Shown piece after piece: positions 40,501 through 55,000 of a stretch of 64,000 nucleotides of DNA. A program made the position numbers and the translations under genes. Position 1 is the first letter of the stretch. Each line of letters starts with the position of its first letter. Origin of the DNA: Opisthocomus hoazin (lineage: Eukaryota > Chordata > Aves > Opisthocomiformes > Opisthocomidae). The DNA is taken from NCBI RefSeq assembly GCF_030867145.1, contig NC_134415.1:11262417-11326416 (forward strand), read 5' to 3'. The notes beneath the pieces were generated by a model, which worked only from the letters and a program-made list of their open reading frames with translations, made no database searches and was not told the origin of the DNA.

Positions 40501-43500
40501 GACCTAGGAGGGCACCAAGCAAAGCAGAGGCTGAAGAAGCTGTATCTAGTGAACCAGAATTAACTTGATCTCATTGCTTCTGTGCATCTTCCACAGCTGA
40601 ACATATTGATTACACTCAAATATCTCCCTTTTTAAGTGGTTCTGCTTATTCCAGTTCTTTACTGATGCCTGCTCCTTATTGATTTCGCTCGGCTACAGTC
40701 ACTAGGGAGCTAGATGCTTCATAGTCAGCAGCTCTGTAATAAAAGATAAGGGAATTACATCTCACACTGGCAAACCCTTGGGTCTGTGTATGGCGCTGAA
40801 CTACTGGGTCACAAGAGTTATTGCCAGCTTTTCATAGTAGTAAGTCCAGCTTCTTGTGCTTGGGCACAACAGTACAGCATGACTCAGTAGCATGCAAGAG
40901 CATGGGCTGAGCTGAGGACTGCTGTTGTAATCTGCCCTGTAGCCTGGGACACAGCAGGGCTTTGCTGCATCTGCATGATACAATTTCTAATCTCAGGAAC
41001 AGAGCCATCCATGCAGAAGTCCTGAAGACAAAGAAGAGCTGGGAACAGTAGGGAATTGAGAAAAGGGTGGGGAGGGCAGCTGGGGATGAACTGAGTACTA
41101 GTTTTAGCAATTCTGACAGTTCTGTGGGGCTGCTGCACCTGCACCCCAACTCGCATTATTTAACAGGTCTGGAAACCACCAGGGTCTGGGTCTGCCAGTC
41201 TGGTTTATTTCTCACTGAGCTATAGACAACTGCATTCACATACCTGTGCTTAAACCTCTTACGTCTCACTGGCATCTGAATTCAGAGGTATTTCAGTACT
41301 GAATTTACTCTTGCTTTAGTGTCTGGCTCTTAGAAAAGACAGACTACAGCATACAAGGAGGGAGAGACAACTGTTATTATCAACCAATTGTATACAGTGC
41401 TAGTGCTGACATCAAGATTGTTCTGGCCTCCGGGAGCACAGGGAGGTAAGGGATTTTGAAACAGAGCTACATGAGTGAAGATAAAAGTCACATAAAACTT
41501 TACTATCTCTTTCTGGCTTTGTTCGTCCATACTTCCACCCAGCTGAAACGTAATGACTGTACACTAGGCTTGGAAAAACCACAGGAGTGAGAAGAAAGTA
41601 AGGCTATGCCCAAGCACAGAGAAGCTTGAGACTCCGCTCTTCAGCTGCAGAGCTGAGGGGAAGGCAGCTGGCACCGGGGTAATGTTTCCTTGTAACATAA
41701 TGCCATCTGCTGGGACTTGCTACTAGCAGACGAGGTAGTTCAAATGAGCTGGGGATAAATGAGTCCAGCAGGGCTAGGAAACACACGGTGCCTGACAGCC
41801 GCCTTCGCACGGACTGAACGCAAGCACACTTTCCATAAGCAACAATGTTTGTGTGGTTTAATAGCAGCAGTTTTTAAAGATTTTTCATTCCTTACTGCCT
41901 AATACATTGCTGTGGAGTGTGACACTGTATACACATCCTACGCTACGTTCAGGCTGGCTATTGCTGCTGTAAGCTTTCCCCTCTGGAATGGCAAACCAAA
42001 GCTGTTGTGTCGTGACTGTGCAAATGAAACTTGCACGGTGATGCTGCATGAAGTCCTACAGGTTGCCTAACAACATGCTTCCCCAAGGACTAACGGAAGC
42101 AAAAATAGAGACTGCAGCACCTACATTCAAGATTGTTTCTTGAACACAAAGGCTGCGTGTCGCACAGGGACACGAATGGCCCATGGCTTTGTCGTTGCTG
42201 GTGCCATCCCAGAACAGCCACTGACACAGCGCTTTGGTTCCTCCGCACTCCTACTGATGTGGGGAGAGCAGCAGCATGGTCTCCTTAGAGCGGGTGTCCA
42301 CCTTCTCAGAGCACCTGAAGTGCTCAAAAGAAGCTAGGCAGTACCAGAGAGAGCACCTACTAGACAGGAGCTAGCTCAAGCCATCTTCGGGTTAGCTTGC
42401 GTGTTGTAACAGTAGGGGCTAGTGTAAGGTTTTGACTTAATTGGGGAATCCCTACACAGTTTCATACAAGTTAGCACACCTGGGTAGCTCCATTTTTGTC
42501 TCACGAGTTGGAAGTGGCATTTGCCTAGTCATTTATTGTGCTGTCACTTCTCCTTGTATTTGGCACCTGACCAAATATAGTCAAAGTATTAAAGCAAAGG
42601 AATACAATGTATACTGTGAGTATGGCTGCGACAGAGTATGTGAACAGGGAACTGCAAGGCTTCAGAGACCGTATGTTGAATCAGATGCTGGGTTCACTGC
42701 TGTGTCATTTGTAAGTCAAGGACGTGTTGAACAGCGTATTTGTGGTTCCTGTGTCACCCCTACAGTGGCTAGAGAGTGGTGAGGACAGACTTGCCCATGA
42801 AATCGATCTTCTGACTAGCAAGGATTTCCTACTCACCATGACTCCCGAAAGTATGATCCTGGAGGCGTGTTTGTCTGTGATCTGGGCTGTCTGGTTGAGT
42901 TGAGATCACTTATCTGGCTGGGAGTGCAAGATGCTGGTGCCAGTCTTGTCTGGTTTCAAATCCTATCCCAACATGTGACTGCCACATAGCATGAGGACAG
43001 ATGTGGGGCTGGGAATTTCCCTGAGCTGCTCCTGCGAGAGCTTTGTTCATAGAGATTGTGTCTGATGACAAGAAACTGGGAAGAAACTACCCTGAATGCA
43101 GGCGTTGTGGTCTTTTTCTGGTTTTAGTTCTTCTGGTCCCTGCAGAGGGATGGTTTTAGGCAACCTGGATGTTTGGTTTCTGGGATTTTTTTGAGTGCCT
43201 AGCTGTTTCAGGTTGGCTGACTGGTTTATACCACTGTGTAGGCTGCTGCTGAGGCTTGGTTTGTGCCCCATTCCTCATGTGCCATACTTACTTACATGGT
43301 GATGTATGGGATGGAAGTCTCTCTGCAATGGGCACATTACATTGGATTTTGTTTGATAACAGCCTTTTGGGAAAACGAGCCTTAACTGTCTTACCAGCCT
43401 CTTTCCTGCTTTTGAATGCATGTGTGTTGACTACAGACTTCAGTCCTGTTTCACGTGTTGAGGCAGACAGCACCTTTGCAAGTAGACATTTGAGTCCTAC

Positions 43501-43848
43501 TTCTCTCTTTTTGGTACTTACTGTAGTGAGGTACACAAATCTGACTTGAAACTGTAATGGGCATGCTGAGATAAATGTTTTTTGACAAGGGTTCTTGGGG
43601 AAGGAATTGTCTTGCTCTGAATACGTATATAATATGTTCCTTTCCCTATTTTGGAACATCTTTTCACATTGGGATGCCCCAGGAGAATCATATCAGTGGT
43701 TACCTGAGTGATGCTGAGTGCCTCAGAGGCATTAACTTGACTGCGAGAGGGTGACTGAATAGTCTAAAATGCCCTGTCGAGGTTTCAGTCTCTTGCAAAA
43801 ATAGGGCTTTGAATCCTATTCCTGCCATGTGATGCCTACCGTATTGAG
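37531..43848. other. Intergenic DNA
   Basis: No supportable gene. A short GT-rich run lies at 38696-38717, a lysine-codon-like AAG/AAC repetition at about 38390-38420, and a T-run at 39393-39401. Confidence 0.45.
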
Positions 43849-44191
43849 ATCATAGAATCATAGAACGGTCAGGGTTGGATGTGACCTTAAAGATCATCTG
43901 GTTCCAACCCCCCTGCCACGGGCAGGGACATCTTCCAGTAGACCAGGTTGCTCAGACCTCCATCCAACCTGGCCTTGAACACTTCCAGGGAGGGGGCAGC
44001 CACAGCTTCTCTGGGCAACCTGGGCCAGTGTTTCACCACCTCATGGTGAAGAATTTCTTCGTAATATCTAATCCAAATCTACTCTCTTTTAGTTTAGAGC
44101 GATTCCGCCTTGTCCTATCACTGCACACCCTTGTGAAAAGTCCCTCTCCATCCTTCCTGTAGGCCCCCTTCAGGTACTGGAAGGCTGCTAC
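43849..44191 (-). mobile_element. CR1 LINE, 5'-truncated 3' end
   Basis: The plus strand begins atcatagaatcatagaac, the reverse of the CR1 terminal octamer repeat. It continues through the standard 3' UTR and end of ORF2 (cagggttggatgtgacctta, ttccaacccccctgccacgg, gttgctcagacctccatcca) to ggtactggaaggctgct, where homology stops. It is a typical short CR1 insertion, younger looking than the 19.6 kb pair. Confidence 0.93.
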
Positions 44192-47100
44192 ATATGCTAG
44201 ATACACATAACATTTACAGGCAGTTATGTGCTAGAAAACATTTGTTTCAGTCCTGTAAGGATGCGTCAATATTAACTGTGAAGATGACAACTCTTTAAAA
44301 AGAAACTCAAGATGACTGTGCATCTTTCTTGTTTTGAAATAGCTTTGTACCCTGCAAATCCCATGGGAAGGATATGCTTTAGTGACTTGTCATGATGAAT
44401 GCCTCAGGTTGATTAGACTTGTTGTTTCAGGATGGCTAATAGTTTGCCTGATGGCAGCCTCATGGAGGTTGAAATCATCAAGAAAGAAAATACTCCTATA
44501 GCGTCTGGTCTGGACCATTTTCATTTCTGTGGCATGGTTACAGTGTCCCTACAGGCATGCGTTTGAATTCCTCCATACTCACCAAGGTTAAATTAAGAGA
44601 CTTGCTGAATTTATTTACAGAGATCTGATGCTGAACTGATACAAAATACTGTTTAACCCATAACAGCATTCAGTGTAAGAATATTATTGGAGGCATGACT
44701 ACACAGGGCTCATGAGTGAAGACTTAATGTACTTCAGTGAATTAAACTGAGCTTTTTGCTCTGGAGCATTTATTCCCCAAGGATGCTGATATCTGCCATA
44801 CACCTTGCTCCTGTCTAGACAAATATGCTTTGAGCGTGCTGAGACACAGACAGAGCAGTTTGTTTGGAATACTCCTCATTTTTTGGTCAAATTGCATGGT
44901 GAATATATACCTTGCTTACTTGCGTTTTGTGGCCATGCAGGCACAAAGCAATTAATAAATGACATTTACCTGGCCTAATAGCTAACAGTCAATGTTAACA
45001 TATGACAGCATGTGAGACTGCATTCATTAAAGTGCCAATTTTTTTTTTTAAGATTTCCAAGCTCTAGGCAAGGTTTCTGAGTCATAGCAAAGAATCTCAA
45101 AGATTTTTCTTTAAACAATGCGGCTTCAATCCTACTGTCGAGTATGGCAGGTAGCAGCAAAGAGCAGGGCCTAATACTCAGGTTTTCATCTCCAAACAAA
45201 CACATTTCTCTGGTATTTGGGATCATTATTATTTTCCCTAGGTCCTTATGAAAGGCACCTCTTCCCCACTTAATTTAGGCAGTACTAGCAAGTCGTGGGA
45301 TAATAGCTACCAAAGGACATAGGTGGCAAAAAGTTGGCTTCTCATACAAATTGTGTGCAGTCAGAAGTAATTGTAGAAGCTTAGGAGTAAGTCATACCCC
45401 TGAGCTATTTCTTACTGTCCCTCAACTATTAGATCAGCAGGGATTAAGCTGAGCTGTTTTACATGCCCTGAAACCATTTGCACACAGCCAGCAGGGCACT
45501 GTTGAGGGCTGAAGGCACAGCAGTTTAAAAACACATGTAACATTTCCATTGCAGGAACAGTTTGCTCCAAGAATATGATCCTCAAAGTCTGACATGCCCA
45601 CTCTGAAAACACCTATGAAGTTTTCCTGGATTATGATTTCATGCTTTTTATTGCCTCAGGCTGCCTCAGTTTTGTTAGAGAGGAATAGTTTAGTTATTAC
45701 TGCGCACCTGCAAATGTCTCATACTAGATACTCTTCCTCCTCAGAGGTCTGACCTAGAAAGGATGCTCAGATGGCACCAAGCACACATGGCTTCATGCAG
45801 AACACAGCTCCCGCTGCTCCTGTTAACAACTGCTGGAAGGGTAACGCCTTCCTCCTCACACCGTAATTCAACAGCCTGTTGCACAGAGCACTACCAGTGC
45901 AGATCCGGCTGCAGTTCTTGCCCTTGCTTGCAAGGATTCAAATCACAGCTCCTGCCTCCCAGCCATAGATGGATTTCCATTTCCAAGCTGGTTTAATTAC
46001 AAAGATAAATCAGCTTTGTGTTCATTCTTCACCAAGAGGGAAAGGAGGCAACCCCCAACAGCCCACAGACTTGACTTGCAACACAAGCAAGCAGGCGCAA
46101 CATTTGTCCATCTGCAGCAAAAACTTCCTGGGGCCATGGGAAAAGCGGGAAGGGGTGATGGGCAGCATGCTGCAGGTAGATTAGGGACTGTTCCTCTACG
46201 GGTTCCAGCCATGGTGGTTACAGTGCGTCTGAAACGGCAAAGGGCATGCTGCCTTAGTTGTACTGGGCCTGCCTGGGCTGGAAATTCTCCATGAGATCTT
46301 TTGGGGTCCTTACTGTGATGTATTTGCTACCTTCCTAGTAACAGCCATACCTGTCATTAAGAGAGTTTCCAAGAAATACCAGCCTTCGATTGATACTTTA
46401 GGTATGATATGCAAATTGCGCAGATAAAGGGCAGGTAGTCAGCCTTACTTAATTGCAGTATCTGTTACTCTTGGCATTTATTTCCTACAGTTAACTGTTA
46501 AACAACAGCTGTCCCACTTTAATGAGCTTTTAAAAAAAAAAGTACAACAGCTCATTAGTTCTGTCTTTCCTAACAGGCCCATTTTAGAGGCCCTCACTTA
46601 GCGGCTCTTGTGATTCATGCCAAATGGAACTCATTTCCATGACTATTAGGATCATTTGCAGAGTGTTACACATAACACAGCACAGGCTTGCAGTGAACCC
46701 TCTCTGAAAGCTCGTTTTTTTGCTGGCAGTGGTCTGTATCACAGCAGCACCGTGACCCTCTGTGGATCTCCCTGCATCTGTGTGAACAGAAGCACTGCAT
46801 AAAACCCAAAAGGTTAAATGAAAAGATCTACTGCCACGAGAAGCCTCTTATTTATTGTGAACAGCTTTCTTTTCAGTGTGTTAACTCCAAATTGCATAAT
46901 GGTAGGAGCCTTTATTTTGCCCAGTGTAGGACATGCATACACACACCCCAAATGGAAAGGCTTTTCAGATGCTTGAGGAGGATGAAATACGAGTCTGCTG
47001 GGTGATTCAGGAAGAATTTTGCTCTGAAATTTAAAAATGGCACAATCTCAAGCTTACTTCTCCAAATGCCCTAACATGTAGCTGTTTTCAAGGCAGGACA

Positions 47101-48500
47101 AGGCATATGCACAGAAAGGCATTCAGGGCTTCTGGACTTCCCTCTTAGGATGGCAAAGAGGGCATTCCACTCAGTGTAAATTCTTGCACAGGGCAGAGCT
47201 GGCATCAAGAGTCTTATCCTGTAACTGTCCCCAGACGGCTGGGGTGAACGTGACAGACAGGTTGTACCTAGTCAGTATTGATGTGTGAGGATTCATCGTT
47301 TCGCAGCCCTCATTCTTTGGCTTGAGGCATGCACCGTGCAGGCTTTAACTCCACGTAGAGGCAAGGCACTGCGTGCATTTAAATGATAAGCAAAGCCAGG
47401 ATTGCAAGTCAACGCAGAGAGCAGTAAGGAGGTGATTAGCATCATTAAAGGGGTTTACAAACTCAAGCTGAACTTTCTGCAATTACTTAATGAAACAAAG
47501 TCACAAATTCTGTTTCTATTAAGTCTTTCAGACTGCCTCCATCAAGACTCTGAGGGGTGTGAATAAGCAGGGATCAGCTTGGTCACTGTTGTGTAAAAGC
47601 AGGGGTAGCAAGGCACGTGTGAATTACAGGCACCTACTTTTAATCCTGGAGAGAAGGCTGCCCTAGACAGCCTGCTGAGTTCCCTCCCAGACTTACTGTG
47701 ATGTTATGCCCCTTGCCATCGCGGCTGAACACAGGCCACAGATTTATAGGTGCAAATGACATCTGGTATTACATTGGCCATCAAAGGAATTTTCCCCTCG
47801 GTGTTTTTCCTGGGCTTTGTTTGCCTTTCCCTGTGTCCCCCCAGAGCCTCTTGCTCGTTATAGCAGCCCTCTCCAACGCCAGCTTTTCATTACGCTCGTT
47901 CCCACAGACTGATCTGTTGCCCAGAGCAATAGCCTGAGCAAGTCTGGGGACTGCAGAGACATCTAAAATCAAATCCCTGCAGAGAAACTGCCTTTGTTCT
48001 TTCCCAGAGAAATGAAATATGAGTATATCCTTGCCAGATACAAAGGAACCTGCCCCACGGAGAAATGACACTGCTGCCAAGGGGACACAAGCACCCCAGA
48101 CGCTGCTCCAGAGACCCCGGTATGCCCGTGCCTCGCTCTCTGCTCCTCGCTGGGCACCGACGGCAGCGCGAGAGCCAAGCCGCTGTCACTCTTGCCCTCA
48201 GCACACCAAGCAGAGAGCACCGCTGCCGTGTTGAAGCTCAGATTTATTTGAGTTTTTCCTTTCCTTCCATTTCTCATTCAGCTTCCCAAGATTTTCCATG
48301 GCGTGGATTTCTTTATTACAGTGACATTTCCACCCGGGCTGGTGGACTGGCAAATAACTGTGCTGTAAGAATTGTCCAGTTCCCACACCACATTTCTGCT
48401 AGAAAGGCCGTTTTTCAGCAGCTTGGCAGGGGAAGGACAGGGCCAGCAGCAGGGCGAGACCAGCCCAATTTTTCCTCCAGCTCGAGAACTACGTCTCAGA
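44192..48500. other. Intergenic DNA
   Basis: No supportable gene. The frames at 45.7-46.3 kb and 47.7-48.3 kb on both strands overlap one another and lack motifs. A poly-A run lies at about 46531-46540. Confidence 0.45.
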
Positions 48501-49060
48501 AGACCTGCGTTTCTCGGTAGGAAATAACTGAGAAGCCAAACAAAGCATGCCCCCGTCCCTCCCAGAGCTCTGTAACCACGACCGAACAGCACCACCGCAT
48601 CCCCCCGCCGCCATTTCACCGCCCCTACACAGGGCAACGCCGCCAGCGGCCGCGCAACATGGCGGCGAGCCGCGCGCCAGGCCGTGCGGCGCAGGGGGGC
48701 GGAGCCTGCTGCCCCAGGCCCCGCCCCGCCAACCCGCAGTGCGGCCGCGGAACGTTCCAGAGCGCGGCGCGTGGAGGCCCCGGCGACTCCGCCAGCTCCG
48801 TGAGGCAGCGGCCGGGAGCGGGGCGGGCAGGGTCGGCTTCCGCCGGCGGTTTGCGACCGAGCGGCGTGGCAGGGGCAGCGGGCGCCTCGGGAGGGCTCCG
48901 GGCTGTCCTCGGCGGGGCTTTTGGTTGCCGGCTCGGCGCCTTGGCGGTGTGCCCTCGGGGAGGGGCTCAGGGGCCTCAGGGGCCCGTGGGTGTGATGGTC
49001 TGAGGGGGCTTGCGGCACACCTGAGGCGCTGGAAGGTCGTTCAGGGTGGGAGGTACTTTC
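48500..49060. promoter_or_regulatory. CpG-island promoter, probably bidirectional
   Basis: A very CpG-rich block with GC boxes (ggggggcggagcc near 48695). YY1-type sites face in both directions: cAACATGGCGGC at 48655-48666 on the plus strand and AAATGGCGGC on the minus strand at 48616-48607. YY1 sites usually lie just downstream of the start and point with transcription, so two divergent starts within the intervening 40 bp are likely. On the plus side a donor, AGCTCC|GTGAGG, lies at about 48799. Both YY1 sites contain an ATG that opens an Ala/Gly-rich frame, but I recognise neither product. No TATA box is seen. Confidence 0.6.
48750..48762 (+). promoter_or_regulatory. Heat-shock-element-like site
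   Basis: GAACGTTCCAGAG fits three alternating HSE pentamers (GAA-nn-TTC-nn-GAG), the third imperfect. It lies about 85 bp downstream of the plus-strand YY1 motif, inside the CpG island. HSF binding is an inference from the motif alone. Confidence 0.35.
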
Positions 49061-52000
49061 AGGGGCATTGCAGACTTTTGTGAGTGATTTGCACTAACTG
49101 GTGCAAGCAATAAGCAATGCTTTAACTAAAAATACTGAATCCCGTGTGTTGGCCTGTGCAGGCTTCTAGTGCTAAGGGCCTGTAGCTGAGTTGACTTCCG
49201 ATGTTGCTGGCTTTGCTTCATTTTGCCAACACAGTGGCTTTCAGCTGGATAGAGCCAACTTTGCACTCCTGTTTTAGAAGCAAGAAACTCGATTGGTTTT
49301 TGTGTTTCAACTGGTAACTGACCTCTGCACAAGTTAAATCTCGGCCTCTGTGCCGGCCTTCGGCTTGGTGCTTGTGGTGATTTCCTCTGTTCCCCGTGGA
49401 TGGGGGCTGCGTGGGGCAGTGGTGCTGAGAAATGTGCAGGTCTGAGAGGCGTCTCCAGGTAAAAACTTGTGCAGCTCTGTGCAGAGGCTGTACTGGGGTC
49501 CAGTGGTACTCCTCTGGTCAGTGCCTGAACTGTAGGCTTTGCTCCTACCTTGGTAATATTGTGAGTGATAAGATATTTTTCTGTCATTGTTCTGAAGCGG
49601 TATCACCTGGCCCTTTGCCCTTCTGGTTGTTTCAGAAGAATTAGGAATGTATTGCTGATGTCCAGGACAGTGCATTTCAAATGGAAACAAAGTAGGGTTG
49701 TGTGCCCCCTCCAGTTTCCCGCTCCACCCCCAAGTTTATACATAATGTTTGATAGTTTAAATTATGTGGGAGAGTCAGGTGTCTCTGTGAATCTAAATTG
49801 AGTAAACTGTAGTGAATGTCAGTTATGTTTGCTGCAAAGATACCAGTGTGGTTGCTTGCTTAATAGCACAAGTTTCCTTCCTGGAAGCTCATCTTGTGAT
49901 ACTGATGTGGCTGCCGTGCAGTGGGGATGCTGTCAGTTCGTGGGAAATTGAAAAAAATCCCCCCCCCCTTTTTTTTTCCCTAATTTGGCTTTATTGCTTT
50001 ACTTCTGGAGTCTTCTGCTACCTCTGTTTCCAAGTTAGTTCTCCGCTGCCCTTATTGATTGTTACTCATTAGAAAATAAGGGAGAACCTGACTTAATCTG
50101 TGCAAGGACAGGCTGCAGTGCAAATTAGAAGTTGCCACATTTTGCACGATGTTTAGAGAACTTGTTGAGGAACTGTGAGACCTGGATATTAGCCTTTGTT
50201 TAGATCAGGGTCATAATGCCGTTATTTCAGGCTGTTACTTTGTGAGAGTGGAGAAGCCCTTCCATGGAAACAGACAGAAGCCCAAAGACTGATGCCAGAT
50301 GGACTGCCTTCCAAGCTTTTTTCTTTTGTAGGCACATTCTGCTGGTAGCCTTCTGTAACGTGATAAATGTGATCAGAAAACATCTGGAGTCAGAACAGAT
50401 CTTTGCTTCATTATTGCTACCTCCCCTTGTCTTGGTAGCTAATGGGTGTAAAACTTCAAGAGAGAGCACTCATAAAGACTGTTTCTTTTTGATGTTGGCC
50501 CTAGCCCCTATGGCAGGCCCATGGAGGTGTGTTGACAGGTCAGCTGCTCAGTGTAGCAGCTGAAAAGTACTGTACAATGCTGATTAGATGTTTTTTTTTC
50601 GTTGATTAAGCTTGGACATCGCAGAAGATGAAGCAGTATGAAAATACATGGTGCCAGGCTTCGTTGTAATGTCATTCTTCTTGGACTGGCAGGTTTCTTT
50701 ATGTCAAATTCCTTATAATTTCCCACTGTTACTCTGAGGAGGGAGTAACATATTGGAGCAGGACAATCAAAAAAAATGTGTTTGGAAACTAAAAGTGTTT
50801 TAGCGGATCTTGTGGGATTTGAATTGGAGTGCTGATGAAGAGGGAGGTAGTCATTCTCTCCCACGGAGTAAAGCAAAAGACCTATTAAAAGCTACATGGC
50901 ACATTATACTTGATGGATTTATTGGCTTTGTACCTTTTTTTTTTCCCCTCATCACCCACAATGCTGCTGGTACAAAGTAATTCTGGTTAGCTGTATGTTT
51001 GCTCCTGCTGGGAGCACCAGCAAATTTGAGGAAAAGAGCTTTACTGGCTATGCATAAGTCTAGAAGAACTGGCAGAAAATTGGTACCTCTTGCTTTGGGA
51101 AAGTCAGGAGAGATTGAAATGAGATGAACCCCATCATCTAGTTTTGGGGTAAAGCAATGTATGTAAGAATGTCTTTGTGCCACCTGGGAGTACCTGAGTA
51201 CTTTAGCATGCTAGACTGCTCCATTTGTACTGGACATGACACCTTGGTAATTCTTCTATGCACTACTGCCACAATAAAAGTTGTTTCTTTTTTTAATGGT
51301 ACCATTTTACAATTCGTTTTTCACGATTTACAAGCATTTCTTTTTTATTATTTGAAAGAAGAGACTTTTTTTTTGCAGTGTTCTTGAGAGAGCTGAGATG
51401 AGCAGTAAAAGTGTTCTCTCTGCTTCCGTCCAGTTACAGTCAGATCTCTAATGACTGGTACCATGAGATGTAGTCATTTTTGTTTGGGTTCTGATCTCAT
51501 GCTTGTTACGACCTACTGTCGCCCAGAACTGGCACGGATATATAAATTAAAGGATGTCCTGTGAATTTATTCAGACTTTTGTCACTGAGTACTCTCGTGG
51601 TGGCAAACCAGGCTACAGATCCCTGATGTGAGCTGTTGCTCCTTTGAGCTATGACAGTACTGATCTTTGGCAGTCTCTCAAGTGTTATTCTTCAGAGCGA
51701 GCAATTCCGAACCTAGCAGGACGGTATACAGTCTCACTGGGGCTTGGAGTTACTGTGAACAGTGCCTAGGTCATTTGGGCAACTGGGTCTTATTTTTGAT
51801 TGACTGATGCTCCAAAGATCTTTGGCTTGACCTTAGAGCTGAACTAAAATGTTAAAATGGTTATTTTTGGTAATAAATTGCTAGCCATAAGATCAGATTC
51901 GCCTACTTGTGGACACGATACCTGTGAAGTCAGGATGCCTGTATGCAGTTCTGAGGAAAAATGTCACTGAGACAAACGGAGGGATATTAGGTTTATGTGG

Positions 52001-55000
52001 AATATACGACTCATTTCAGACTCTGTTCCCAGGCGCATTCGCTGGAGGAGGATAGGGTTCTGCCTGTGGAGGGGGCCACAGCTGACTTCTGCTTGTGCTT
52101 TGGCCACTGCCTCTGAGGAAATGTGTCTAATGGGGCTCTGACCACTTAACACTACAAACTAATTCTTTACCTGTTGCCCATTCTGCAACCCATATCTCAC
52201 GGGGCTGTTTGCCACCATATGTGGTTACTCTTAAGCATCCATCCAGAACTGCAATGTGATATCTGACTCTGCAAGGACCAGAAAGGTTTCTGTTGCCAGA
52301 GAATTTCCTTTGTCGCATGCGAACATTTATGGGTGCTGTGCAAATGCTAATTAGTGTCAGGCCTAATCTACGCACTCCCTTCCTCAGGTCTTGGCTTTGT
52401 TAGAGAATCTGCTTTATTCCGAAGGAGACTTTTGTGTACAACAGGTACACAGATCAGGTGGGGAGAAAAACAAGAGGGATCACTTGGGCAGTATCTTTGT
52501 ATTAATGTTTCTCACTTCCAGATGGGAGCTCCTGATTCCCTCATTAATTTCTTTGCTATTAATATCATTCCTGTTCAATTCCTGTACACATTCCAGAAGC
52601 CATAATGATATTAAACCCCTCTTCCACATTATTCATCTAACCAAATGCAAAACAGGCTAACAAAACTTGGTGGAATTGCAAATAAGCAGTTTGCAGGGTA
52701 TATAAATAAAACTTGTGAGAACTGACTTTTCTGTTTCTTCCTTATAAAAATGGCAATAGAACAAGTTCCATCTTGTTTGAACTTCTAGTCCTGGCATTTA
52801 TTATTAATGTTGTATGTCTGGCCACAGTGTGCCAAAGGCAGCGATGTGCATTCCTGACAATAGGGACTTAAAGTACTAAAGATGGTAATTTTACCATTTT
52901 GTTCCTTGTTATATTTTACTTTTGGATTATTCTAATGTATTTTTTGCCTTAGGTTCACAGGAAAAACAGGCCATTTAAAAACATTTTCCTGTAAAGCATA
53001 CCGTTTAGTGGCTGTTCTGATCTTTCCATTTGACTTTTTACAGGTAAATCAGCCAATATGTTCAAAGTGTTTCATCCTTGTAAAAGTGTTGAGTCTCTAC
53101 TTCATCTTTTGTTGTATTGCAGATATAGCTGTAGTCAAAATAGAAAAGTAATTGCCTTTTGTAGCCTGTTTCTTACTTGGCTTACTCTATCAAACATTTT
53201 AGTTAAAGAGCTTTCAGCAAACTTAAGTTTTGGGACTTAGACCTAATGGTGGAGCCTGGAAGTGTTTGCTGAAGTCTGCCATAGCAGCTTGACCGGGGTT
53301 GGAGTTGCTGCTGACAGTTCATTAGGCAAAATGTTACTGCCTCTGTTGTGTGGTTGTGAGGCCCCATCTTGCAGTGTTTAGTCCCATGCTGCTGTTTCTG
53401 CTGTCGGACTCCCGGTGTAGGAATTCACCAAGAAGAGGGTTTGAAGAAACCTCTGTCCTTCTAAAACTTGACAGGAGATCAGACAGATTGGGGGTAGAAA
53501 TTTTGATGATTCAACTTTTTCCTCGAAGTTCATTATGTTTTTCCACTTTACTGTTTATGCTAGCCTGCTGTACCCTTTGCACTTCCGGTGCATTTTAGGA
53601 TTGAGTTTATTTTCTTGGATTGCACTCTCACTAAAGTGTAAAACTTTAGTTGCCCAATAACATAGAGGTTTTTCACTTGTCCTCTGTGAGTGACTTTCAT
53701 CAAGTCACTGCAAAGAAGGGTGCATGTCAAACAGCTCCCTCTATAATATATATCGAAAACATTGTGGAGGCATTAATTCTGAGAAGGCATCATAACAGCA
53801 AAAAATGTGAGATGTGGAGATAAATTTCACCCTTCCGTGTGAAAACTGACTTCTGCTCTACAGACTTGGATCAGAGTATAGATCAGTGACGGGCTACAGG
53901 CTTTTACTCTTTTGCACCATTTCCTTGTAAGCACTGAAATACAGATCCAAAGAGGTCAGGTTACAGCATCTGGCTGTTTTGGGGGTCCCGTGACATGGCT
54001 GAATACATTGTATTGATTCAGAACAACCTTTTTCTGCAAGTCAGGTGACCAAGAAAATGATGTTTCTATAAGATGATTCTGCTGACAGTGTGATGCTTAA
54101 AGCTGGGGACTAGATTTTCCAGCGTCTTAATGGTAGCCACAAATTGGAATGCTGTTTTAATTGCCTATATATACATTTTTTTTTTTTGCTTTGAGGCTGG
54201 TGCCACAGCCTTACCCATCTCAGTTTTCTGTGCTTGTAGATCAAAATACATTTTTGTAAAAGGGGTTCAGCAGTGTATTCTTGGACTGAAAAATCACTGG
54301 ATGCAGACTTTGCTGCTTTACTTGCCTGTACAGTATTTGCTGTGCTGCTAATACAACCACTGTTGATTTTGAAAGGGCCATCCCTAAAGTTCTGATATTT
54401 GCAGTTCTCTAAACACTGCATCAAGATGAACAGAAATGAATGTGCTGATCCTTTGGTGCTCCCTGGAATTATTCCATTGATCTAAATGGCACTTTTGGTT
54501 AGAAATGAGTTTGTATGACCAGGTCTGTAACTTTTAAGCATGGCCCTGCAGATATTCTTGGACTGTACTGTTATGACAGTTCTACATGAGCTGAGGTGCT
54601 TTAAGGATTTATAAGCCCTGAAAATGAGCTTGTTAAGCTGGTTCTGCTACAGAAGATGTGTCCTTTCTGGTAGCTCATAAACCCCTTGGAGATGTTGTGT
54701 TAGCATTCGGTTGGCAGGCTGAACATAGTCTTTGGGAATATTATATTACACCAGCAGTAAAATACATCTGAGGACTTACTGCCATACTGGCTTGATACTA
54801 GCTATAGCCATAAAAAGCTTATGGGGTAGTGACTGGAACATGACTCTTTGGTACCGAACTGTGATTTATGGTTTCACCTTTGCGTTATCTAGCGTATGTG
54901 TCTTGAAAGCATTTTAAACTGCGGGCTAAACAAGACTATGCAAGGGCTGAAGAAGGCTGTCCTTCCTCTGTCTCCCAAATAATATGTTGTTCAGAAGAAA

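Noticed and set aside
48278-49083. 246-codon minus and 178-codon plus frames in the 48.5-49 kb island
   Set aside because: Composition-driven. Initial ATGs coincide with YY1 motifs; no recognisable product on either strand.
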